Source: Candidatus Nanopelagicales bacterium
Lineage (GTDB): Bacteria > Actinomycetota > Actinomycetes > S36-B12 > UBA5976
Length of the DNA stretch: 49,184 nt
Direction: 5' to 3'
NCBI GenBank assembly: GCA_030834185.1
Contig: JAURFT010000007.1
Span: forward strand, 1 to 49,184
The notes beneath the pieces were generated by a model. That model had not been told where the DNA came from. It saw nothing but the letters and a program-made list of their open reading frames with translations, and did not search any database. Positions within the stretch are counted from its first letter, which is position 1. Every line of letters begins with the position of its first letter. This document shows, piece by piece, positions 9,869 to 16,081 of this stretch. The translations under genes and the position numbers were made by a program.

Positions 9869-10912
9869 TCACGGCGCAGTACAAGTAGGCGTTCTGCCCG
9901 ATGCGTCCGAATTTAAGCCCTGCAGCACTTTTATGGCCTCACTAAGTGTGCGGACCGGAATTACATTTAGCCCACTTGGAATTCGCTTGACTGCCTCAGC
10001 GCAGTTTTCAGCTGGTAATAAAAATGTTGTTGCGCCAGCATTTTTAGCACCAATCATTTTTTGCCTGATGCCACCAATTGATCCCACTTCACCAGTTGTG
10101 GTGATAGTTCCAGTTACCGCGATGTGCTTGCCGGCAGCTAATTCGCCTGGCGTTAATCGGTCATAAATTGCCAGTGCAAATACCAATCCTGCACTTGGTC
10201 CACCAACGCGTTGATCGGCAAAAGTTGCTGAAACCTCTGATTCAATTTCAGAGGTTAAAAAAGCGCCAATTGATCCTGCAGTTGGTGAATCTGGTGCAGC
10301 TACTGTTGGAATATCAAAAGTTAACTCATCGCCAGCTCGAGCAATAACTAGATTTGCGCTGTTGCCTGGGGTTGTTTTTCTAACTTCAGCAATAGTGTTT
10401 CCGATCGAATCAACCGCAACACCGTTAACTAAAAGAATTTGATCATCAGACTTTAAAAATTTAGCAGCTGGGCGATCTGCAATAACATCAACCACAAATA
10501 CTTTTTCGGTGAAATCAATTTCTAAAATTCTAAGCACTGCACCTAGCGCAATCTCTTGTGAAGATGCAAAAGCTCTTCGGCTTTGCGTGCGCGCTTGCTC
10601 TGCAGTGACATTTTCGGCATAGCTTGCTCTTCTAGGCACAACTGCAACATCAGGGTGCACCCAGCCCCAAAGCGCTTCACCCAAAGAAATCGATTGTTGC
10701 GGACCACCTGACTCCCGCACTGTGGTCATATCTAATCGGCCATCAACTGGATAGGTAGGAGCATTTGAAACTGTGATGAATCCTTGCTCGCCAAGATTTC
10801 CCAACGTATTAAAAACTGGTCCTGGCTGTTGCGCTAAATAAGGAACTGGCAGCGCAGTTGCTGCAACCGCTAGCCAAATCAGAATTAGCTTGCGCCAGTA
10901 CCCACTAAAAAT
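9869..10912 (-). CDS. PDZ-domain Lon-like serine protease (YlbL/Rv3194c-like), probable ATT start
   Basis: A membrane-anchored protease with a PDZ domain (about residues 130-200 of the extended frame) followed by a Lon/S16 proteolytic domain. The catalytic serine lies in G-G-P-S-A-G and the partner lysine in G-G-I-R-Q-K. The first canonical start is TTG 10804, but the frame stays open upstream and encodes a basic tripeptide plus a hydrophobic helix and the family motif L-P-V-P-Y ... P-G-P-V-F-N-T-L-G. No ATG, GTG or TTG exists in that extension. ATT at 10912 (or 10915) sits 2-5 bases after GGAG, so an ATT start is the best fit. The upstream small gene ends in the same bases, so translation is probably coupled. 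Confidence 0.85.
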   Translation of the reverse strand: MFSGYWRKLILIWLAVAATALPVPYLAQQPGPVFNTLGNLGEQGFITVSNAPTYPVDGRLDMTTVRESGGPQQSISLGEALWGWVHPDVAVVPRRASYAENVTAEQARTQSRRAFASSQEIALGAVLRILEIDFTEKVFVVDVIADRPAAKFLKSDDQILLVNGVAVDSIGNTIAEVRKTTPGNSANLVIARAGDELTFDIPTVAAPDSPTAGSIGAFLTSEIESEVSATFADQRVGGPSAGLVFALAIYDRLTPGELAAGKHIAVTGTITTTGEVGSIGGIRQKMIGAKNAGATTFLLPAENCAEAVKRIPSGLNVIPVRTLSEAIKVLQGLNSDASGRTPTCTAP

Positions 10913-10914
10913 AA

Positions 10915-11103
10915 TTACTCCTTCACTGGTTGCTTGGTCGAATCTGACTCAGTCACCCGAGTAACTGCTTGTTCAAATTTATGTCGATCCAAAATCGCCT
11001 TGTCAGTTCGGTTAGACCTGCGCGGCTTTGCCTTCCAGATCGCCCAGGCAGTTCCAACTACCAGCGTCAGAATTGGTAGTGACCACCAAAGTAATGTGCT
11101 CAA
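10915..11103 (-). CDS. Small single-pass membrane protein
   Basis: 62 residues: a hydrophobic segment (about residues 5-24), a basic cluster K-A-K-P-R-R-S-N-R, and a hydrophilic tail, so N-out/C-in is expected. The TTG start at 11103 follows AAGGAG by four bases. Its stop codon overlaps the putative ATT start of the PDZ protease. Similar short proteins occur upstream of this protease in actinobacteria, but I cannot assign a function. Confidence 0.6.
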   Translation of the reverse strand: MSTLLWWSLPILTLVVGTAWAIWKAKPRRSNRTDKAILDRHKFEQAVTRVTESDSTKQPVKE

Positions 11104-11219
11104 GCTGCTCCTTTTTCGGTGAGTTAAATCTAACCCATAACCGCAACTGTGCAGCAGGATTGGTCAGGCAGCGCTCAGAAATGCCAGCTACGCTTAGGTC
11201 TTAACGAAGAGGTAGCAAA

Positions 11220-12419
11220 ATGAGCATTCCGTTTGGGTTTCAACCACCATCAGGTGATGGTGAGCCAATTAATCAAATGGGACAGATGTTTGAGCAACTT
11301 GGCAAGCTGATGCAAGGTGGCGGACAAACTGGAATTGATTGGAAATCCATAGCTGAGATTGCAATTTCCCAGGTGATATCCCGCGGTGATCTGCAACCAA
11401 CAATGAGCGAAATTTCACGCACCCAAGCTGCTGGCAGAACTGTTGATTTATGGCTTGACCAAGCAACAAACTTTCCAGCTCTTGGCACTGATCTACAAGC
11501 TTGGTCACGCAAAGATTTTATTAATTATTCGATTGACTCCTGGCGCGTTATCTCTGATCCGGTTTTAGGACGCATGGCCGATTCAATGACCACCATGATG
11601 CCTGGCAGCGAATCAATTCCAGCGGAGTTTATGCAGCTGGCAAAGCCCATGTTAGATATGGTGAAAGGCTTGACATCAGCAATGGTTGGAATGCAAGTTG
11701 GGCAATCACTCTCCGCATTGGCAATGGATGTTATGGGAGCTGCAGATGTTGGGATTTTGCTCACCAAACAACCAAAGCCAGCTCTGGTAACTCAGCGTTG
11801 CGATAGCTATGCGGCAGAGATAGGTGTTGACGCTGATGACTTACTGCATTTTTTAGCAAGCCGCGAAATCGCCAGACAACGACTGTTTAATTCGGTTGAT
11901 TGGTTAAGTGGGGCGATCATTACCGCAGTTGAGATTCATGCCGCTGGTATGCATGTAGATACTTCAAGGCTGCAGGCAGCGCTGGAAGGAATAGATCCAA
12001 CAGATCCAGCAGCTTTAGCTGCAGTGCTTGAAGGTGGAGTGTTAACTCCAGAACTTACTGCCGAACAACAAGCAGCTTTAGCTAGATTGGAAAATCTACT
12101 AGCGCTCTCCGAAGGCTGGGTAGAAGTAGTAACGCAACAAGCAACTGCAACCAAATTAACAAATTACGCCAGCATGTTTGAATCAATTAGGCGACGTCGA
12201 GCTGCTGGTGGGCCAGCTGAAAATGCTTTCGCAGCCCTGGTTGGCCTTGAGATCAGACCTAAGCGGATGCGCGCAGCTTATGATTTTTTCAAAACCTTAA
12301 CCGATGAAGTTGGAGCTGAGCGACGAGATTTTATCTGGCAGAATCTTGATCTGCTACCAAAGCAAGATGAGCTTGATGATCCAGCTGCGCTCGCTAAAAA
12401 AGTAGCGCAATCACTTTAA
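11220..12419 (+). CDS. DUF2342 (zincin-like) family protein, key histidine replaced
   Basis: 399 residues, soluble, matching the actinobacterial DUF2342 family annotated as zincin-like or F420-associated hydrolases (Rv3195-like). Supporting segments are M-V-G-M-Q-V-G-Q-S-L near residue 156, D-D-L-L-H-F-L-A-S-R-E around 207-216, R-L-F-N-S-V-D-W-L at 221-229 and the C-terminal A-A-Y-D-F-F near 363. Family members usually read R-E-A-A-H-Q; here the segment is R-E-I-A-R-Q (215-220), so R219 replaces the histidine and metal binding is doubtful. The start is supported by AGAGG eight bases upstream. It is divergent from the protease cluster, as in mycobacteria. Confidence 0.85.
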   Translation: MSIPFGFQPPSGDGEPINQMGQMFEQLGKLMQGGGQTGIDWKSIAEIAISQVISRGDLQPTMSEISRTQAAGRTVDLWLDQATNFPALGTDLQAWSRKDFINYSIDSWRVISDPVLGRMADSMTTMMPGSESIPAEFMQLAKPMLDMVKGLTSAMVGMQVGQSLSALAMDVMGAADVGILLTKQPKPALVTQRCDSYAAEIGVDADDLLHFLASREIARQRLFNSVDWLSGAIITAVEIHAAGMHVDTSRLQAALEGIDPTDPAALAAVLEGGVLTPELTAEQQAALARLENLLALSEGWVEVVTQQATATKLTNYASMFESIRRRRAAGGPAENAFAALVGLEIRPKRMRAAYDFFKTLTDEVGAERRDFIWQNLDLLPKQDELDDPAALAKKVAQSL

Positions 12420-12958
12420 TAGCTATCAGCGTGACTCATCCCTGCTAAAAAAGCTTCCGCTTCAACTAATCTTGGGTGACGTTTTGCTAATAAATTAAAT
12501 TCCTTATTGTGATCGTGATGCAATAAATGTACTAACTCATGAAGTAGCACAACTTCAATTACATATTTTGGTGCAGTAGCAATGCGTTTTGAAATTCGAA
12601 TAGTTCGATCTACCGAGGTGCAAGAGCCATGCAGTTCTCGTTGTCGCTGCGACCAGGTAATTGATACTGGCCGCAGTTCTGCAAATTCTGGTTGTAAATA
12701 TGTTTGAATTAATTCTTCACTTAATGCAATCAGTTCATCATCACCTAAAACTGCTTCTGCATTAATAATTCTTGAAGTTAGCTCCAAAATATGAGTATCT
12801 ATCTCCCGCCGAGACATTCGAGCTGGCACCGAGATGATTAATCGACCAGATTCACGCCAAGCTGCAACGGAGCGAGTTCGTTTTTTTGATCTACGAATCT
12901 CAACAATCTCCGAAGTGTCAGTTGGTGCAAACTCCAACTGCGGCTGATCTGGGATCAT
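12416..12958 (-). CDS. YgjP-like/M48-type metal-dependent hydrolase
   Basis: The gluzincin motif H-E-L-V-H near the C-terminus is followed by L-L-H-H-D-H-N-K-E-F, typical of the YgjP/DUF45 (WLM-like) metallopeptidases. There is a conserved 'W-S-Q-R-Q-R-E-L-H-G-S-C' segment before it. I prefer the ATG at 12958 (180 residues) over one 90 bases upstream because GGAAGG precedes it by five bases and the extension is unlike the family. The stop overlaps the end of the DUF2342 gene by 4 bp, tail to tail. Same neighbourhood as in streptomycetes. Substrate unknown. Confidence 0.85.
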   Translation of the reverse strand: MIPDQPQLEFAPTDTSEIVEIRRSKKRTRSVAAWRESGRLIISVPARMSRREIDTHILELTSRIINAEAVLGDDELIALSEELIQTYLQPEFAELRPVSITWSQRQRELHGSCTSVDRTIRISKRIATAPKYVIEVVLLHELVHLLHHDHNKEFNLLAKRHPRLVEAEAFLAGMSHADSY

Positions 12959-13124
12959 TACTGCCTTCCGAGCTCGAATTAACTGATTTATTTTTAATCC
13001 ACACCGCAGTGTAGGTTTATTTTCAAATTTAATGAGGAAAATGAGCATTTAATCCGATATTGCAAAAAGATATTAACACCGATATGCACAAGCTGTACGC
13101 AGTTATCTGGTCATACTCCCCAGC

Positions 13125-13145
13125 TTTTCCACAGTTTTATCCACA
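13125..13145 (+). promoter_or_regulatory. Two DnaA-box-like nonamers
   Basis: TTTTCCACA (13125-13133) and TTATCCACA (13137-13145) lie in the same orientation 12 bp apart; the second is a perfect match to the standard DnaA box. Two sites without a dnaA/dnaN context are not an origin. They could be a DnaA-responsive control element or chance. Confidence 0.4.
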
Positions 13146-13187
13146 TGCTGCGTTGACTCACAGAAATCCAGGTTCTAACTTTCGCTT

Positions 13188-13260
13188 GGGTCCGATGAGA
13201 TTACAGATCTGGCATCAGCAAGGGGAAGGCTGATGGCAATTCCTGTTGCTTGTCGGACCC
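13188..13260 (+). ncRNA. Candidate structured RNA: three-way junction with possible loop-loop contact
   Basis: GGGTCCGA (13188-13195) pairs perfectly with TCGGACCC (13253-13260). Inside are a seven-pair hairpin CATCAGC/GCTGATG (13213-13235) with loop AAGGGGAAG and a four-pair hairpin GCAA/TTGC (13236-13249) with loop TTCCTG. GGAA in the first loop is complementary to TTCC in the second. It could be read on either strand; the plus strand would place it 148 bases upstream of DUF5679. It does not match purine, TPP, cobalamin, ydaO or SRP consensus patterns that I know. Confidence 0.4.
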
Positions 13261-13287
13261 GCTTATTTCCTTGTTTATCAAGGCTTT

Positions 13288-13302
13288 TGAGAACCATTGT
13301 CA
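13288..13302 (+). promoter_or_regulatory. Zur-like palindrome TGAGAACCATTGTCA
   Basis: The 15-mer fits the TGAnAAnnATTnTCA layout of actinobacterial Zur/Fur-type operators, with symmetrical TGA/TCA ends. It lies 105 bp upstream of DUF5679, a protein with two C-x2-C knuckles, so zinc-dependent control is plausible but unproven. Confidence 0.35.
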
Positions 13303-13372
13303 TTAAGAATTCTTCGGCGTGGCTGACCCGCTCAACCTGCGAACCAGCACGCTATGCGCGTATCGTGAAGCC

Positions 13373-13388
13373 GCTCTCGTAAGGGAGC
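13373..13388 (+). promoter_or_regulatory. GNRA-tetraloop hairpin upstream of the DUF5679 ribosome binding site
   Basis: GCTCTC and GGGAGC pair (one T-G wobble) around a GTAA tetraloop, ending two bases before the purine-rich GGAGGAGG. It could affect access of ribosomes to the adjacent site. Confidence 0.35.
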
Positions 13389-13407
13389 TGGGAGGAGGAG
13401 ATGCAAT

Positions 13408-13563
13408 ATGTCTGATTCATACACAGGTGAGGCCTACTGCGTTAAGTGCAAGGAGAAGCGAAGCTTCACTGGCAATATCGAGGTTACCAATGGCCGTCGT
13501 TTTGCAAAGGGTATTTGCCCAACATGCGGAACTAAGGTGACCAGAATCTTGGGCAAGGCCTAA
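13408..13563 (+). CDS. DUF5679 family small zinc-ribbon protein
   Basis: 51 residues with knuckles C-V-K-C (residues 11-14) and C-P-T-C (37-40), separated by a beta-hairpin-like stretch, and ending R-I-L-G-K-A. This matches the short actinobacterial DUF5679 proteins almost over full length. A very strong ribosome binding site (GGAGGAGG) lies nine bases before ATG 13408, and a hairpin follows the stop. Four cysteines suggest one structural zinc. The function is unknown; the ending resembles small zinc-ribbon proteins that bind nucleic acid, which is only an analogy. A strong ribosome binding site and private terminator suggest a well expressed single-gene unit. Confidence 0.85.
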   Translation: MSDSYTGEAYCVKCKEKRSFTGNIEVTNGRRFAKGICPTCGTKVTRILGKA

Positions 13564-13581
13564 CCAAACTCAAGCTTCGCA

Positions 13582-13608
13582 AACCCGCAGTCTGCTGACT
13601 GCGGGGTT
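13582..13608 (+). terminator. Terminator hairpin after DUF5679
   Basis: AACCCGCAGTC and GACTGCGGGGTT form an eleven-pair stem with one bulged G around TGCT, 18 bp after the stop codon. The following sequence GCTGTTTG is only weakly T-rich, so termination may be incomplete. Confidence 0.65.
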
Positions 13609-13661
13609 GCTGTTTGTGGAGAACCAAGAAATTTTCAATTGGATTTGGTTGTAATAACCCA

Positions 13662-14696
13662 ATGCGCCCAGATCTCAGACCAAAATTAAGAAATCCAGCA
13701 GCAACCGCGCTACGCGATCGCAACTGCATTCAGCTTGATCTTGATCCTGCTCATTCGCTGCTGCTCACCGGTGATGTGTCACAGATCCGAGATTTTTTAG
13801 CAGCGCTAACTGGCGAGCAGACAGTTGCTCAGCTCTGCGAGCAATTTGAATTTGCCGCTGCTGCGCTGTTTCAGTTAGGCCAACGCGGATTACTGGAGGC
13901 CGAGCTGCTCGATAGCAGCATCACCGCAGCTCTGCCAGCAGCACAACTTGATCGGCTTTTAATCAACCAGCGCAGTCATCAATCAGCTGCTGCTAATTTA
14001 GATTTTGCAGTTGAACGCATTAATAATTTAGCTAATTCATATGTCTGGATTGATACTGCAGGTCCTGCATCTGCTCTTGCTGCGCTGCTGTTGGCAGAGC
14101 AGCATGTTGGCAGAATCAAGCTTGCTCAGGCTGCTGCATTTAAAGCACTAGATCTACCAAGCTGGCTTAAGCCAGTGCCGGATGCTGAAACTGCGCTGTT
14201 AACTTCGATGCAGAGTGTTTCTGCTAATTTGAAACTCACGCAGCCAGCGGGGATGCCAAATCCTGATTTGATAATAATTGCTGATCAACCCTGGCTTGAT
14301 CCAAGCGAGACTGCTTCATTTTTAAATCGCGGCATTCCACATCTTGTAATAGATCCGCTGATCTCAGAGGTCGCAATTGGACCGATGGTGCTGCCTGGTG
14401 ATTCTGGGTGCTTAAGTTGTCAGGAACAAAAGCTGCGAAACGTTGATCGAAGTTGGCCAATCATGCGGCAGCTAATTGGCCAGCACCTGCGAGATCAACC
14501 AGATCGGTTACTGCTGCAAACAGCGGTAAGTTTTGCGATCGCCCAAATTATTGAAGCAATTGGTCGCGGCAGCTTTGCCCAATCGGTGTTGGTAGGTAAC
14601 AGATGGCGGTTCAAACTGCCTGGTCCAACGATTGAGATTCTGCGATGTGAGCCAAATATGTTCTGCTCCTGCCAATGGGGAGCAATTGCAGCCTAG
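13662..14696 (+). CDS. ThiF-like/TOMM cyclodehydratase-like protein (Rv3196-like)
   Basis: 344 residues from ATG 13662; this start is preferred over one 48 bases upstream because M-R-P-D-L-R-P-K-L matches the family N-terminus. The N-terminal part (about 1-110) resembles the winged-helix-like domain of leader-peptide-binding cyclodehydratase proteins. The rest is a reduced E1/ThiF-like fold with D-L-I-I-I-A-D in the middle, then P-G-D-S-G-C-L-S-C (C-x2-C) and a final C-S-C. The usual nucleotide loop G-x-G-x-x-G is not recognisable, so adenylation activity is doubtful. There is no precursor peptide or YcaO gene nearby. It sits in the conserved neighbourhood before the ABC1 kinase. Confidence 0.7.
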   Translation: MRPDLRPKLRNPAATALRDRNCIQLDLDPAHSLLLTGDVSQIRDFLAALTGEQTVAQLCEQFEFAAAALFQLGQRGLLEAELLDSSITAALPAAQLDRLLINQRSHQSAAANLDFAVERINNLANSYVWIDTAGPASALAALLLAEQHVGRIKLAQAAAFKALDLPSWLKPVPDAETALLTSMQSVSANLKLTQPAGMPNPDLIIIADQPWLDPSETASFLNRGIPHLVIDPLISEVAIGPMVLPGDSGCLSCQEQKLRNVDRSWPIMRQLIGQHLRDQPDRLLLQTAVSFAIAQIIEAIGRGSFAQSVLVGNRWRFKLPGPTIEILRCEPNMFCSCQWGAIAA

Positions 14697-14737
14697 TTGC
14701 AGGTGCGCAACTGCGGGTTTACAGCAAGAATCCACCC

Positions 14738-16081
14738 ATGTCTGATATCCCGCGTCGCACTTTTACTCGCACTGCCCGATTAGCCTCGCTGCCAATTGGC
14801 GCAGCTGGCCGCTCCGCTGCAGGTTTAGGTAAGCGATTAGCAGGAGTATCTGCTGAGCAGATTGCAGCTGAGAATCAAACTAAAACTGCTGAACAATTAT
14901 TTCGAGTGCTTGGTGATTTAAAAGGTGGCGCTATGAAAATTGGTCAAGCGCTCTCGGTTATGGAAGCTGCTTTCCCAGAAGATGTAGCAGCGCCGTATCG
15001 CGCTTCGCTTACCAAATTACAAGATTCAGCTCCGCCAATGTCGATTGAAACTGTAGCTAAAGTTATGGAAGCTGAATTTGGTTCGAACTGGCGCGAGAGA
15101 TTTCAAGAATTTAGTGATGCCCCAGCAGCTGCAGCTTCTTTAGGTCAGGTGCATCAGGCAATTTCAAAAGATGGTCGAAAAGTTGCAGTCAAAATTCAAT
15201 ACCCTGGTGCTGATAAAGCACTCTTAAATGACTTTGAGCAGGCCGCTCGGTTCTCCCGCATTGCACAGCCGCTAGCACCTGGTATTGATTTCAAAGCGCT
15301 GATGGATGAGATGCGTAAAGTGTTAGCTGAAGAGCTGGATTATTTCCGTGAAGCACAAGCGCAGCGACAATTTGCCTTGAGTTACGACGGTGATCCAAAC
15401 GTAAAAATTCCGCATATCCTTGCTGCCACAGCGCATGTGTTGATCTCAGAATGGATAGATGGCACACCGCTATCGAAGATTATTGAATCTGGAACTAAAG
15501 CCCAGCGTGATCGAGCTGGAGATTTGTATCAAACATTTTTACTATCTGGACCAACCAGAGTTGGCATGCTGCATGCAGATCCGCACCCTGGCAATTTCCG
15601 AATGACTGCTGATGACAAATTGGGAGTTTTAGATTTTGGTGCAGTTGCCAGATTGCCGGAAGGATTTCCAGCAGCAATGGGACAGTTATTGGCAATAGCA
15701 ATGAGCGGTGATGCGGATCGTGTTATTGAAGTCATGCGAGATCAGAATTTTATTTTGCCAAGTGTCGAGATCAGCCCAACTGCAGTGCTTAATTACCTTT
15801 CACCTTTTACTGAGCCAGCACAAACTGAGAAGTTTGAATTTAATCGAGATTGGATGAGAGAGCAGTTTGGTCGAGTGAATGATCCTCGCAATCCAGATTT
15901 TTCAACCGGACTAAAAATGAATCTGCCACCACAATATGTTTTGGTGCATCGAGTTTGGTTGGGTTGCATTGGTGTGCTGAGCCAGCTAAATGCCGAGGTT
16001 GGCGTGCGCGGTGAGATCGAACGATCCATGCCTGGGTTTTTGGATTACTTCGCCAACAACAATAAAAACGCTTCACTGTAG
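14738..16081 (+). CDS. ABC1/UbiB (AarF) family atypical kinase
   Basis: 447 residues from ATG 14738, where M-S-D-I-P-R-R-T-F-T-R-T matches the family start. Family motifs are clear: the K-x-G-Q motif (G-G-A-M-K-I-G-Q-A-L-S), the A-A-A-S-L-G-Q-V-H alanine-rich loop, V-A-V-K-I-Q-Y-P-G with the ATP-site lysine, E-E-L-D-Y, and the catalytic M-L-H-A-D-P-H-P-G-N-F followed by V-L-D-F-G-A. Such kinases are linked to isoprenoid quinone or lipid metabolism. It corresponds to mycobacterial Rv3197. The 3' end overlaps convergent uvrD2 by 37 bp. whiB7, which sits here in mycobacteria, is absent. Confidence 0.92.
   Translation: MSDIPRRTFTRTARLASLPIGAAGRSAAGLGKRLAGVSAEQIAAENQTKTAEQLFRVLGDLKGGAMKIGQALSVMEAAFPEDVAAPYRASLTKLQDSAPPMSIETVAKVMEAEFGSNWRERFQEFSDAPAAAASLGQVHQAISKDGRKVAVKIQYPGADKALLNDFEQAARFSRIAQPLAPGIDFKALMDEMRKVLAEELDYFREAQAQRQFALSYDGDPNVKIPHILAATAHVLISEWIDGTPLSKIIESGTKAQRDRAGDLYQTFLLSGPTRVGMLHADPHPGNFRMTADDKLGVLDFGAVARLPEGFPAAMGQLLAIAMSGDADRVIEVMRDQNFILPSVEISPTAVLNYLSPFTEPAQTEKFEFNRDWMREQFGRVNDPRNPDFSTGLKMNLPPQYVLVHRVWLGCIGVLSQLNAEVGVRGEIERSMPGFLDYFANNNKNASL

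Larger units (their letters stand above)
12959..13407. other. 450-bp intergenic region with several regulatory or RNA signals
   Basis: No protein gene is supported here. Reading plus strand, it contains a pair of DnaA-box-like nonamers (13125-13145), a foldable three-way-junction element (13188-13260), a Zur-like palindrome (13288-13302), and a GNRA-capped hairpin (13373-13388) just upstream of a strong ribosome binding site at 13390. An open frame across 13319-13540 has no family resemblance and overlaps the real DUF5679 gene. Confidence 0.6.

Noticed and set aside
13188-13260. SRP RNA (4.5S) or purine riboswitch
   Set aside because: The SRP helix 8 consensus with GGAA tetraloop and AGCA side is not present in the right geometry, and the purine junction sequences are absent.
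13319-13540. 73-codon plus-strand frame
   Set aside because: It overlaps the true DUF5679 gene in another frame and has no family features.
13614-13661. Earlier start for the ThiF-like protein
   Set aside because: The family N-terminus begins at M-R-P-D-L; the upstream 16 residues overlap the terminator region of DUF5679.
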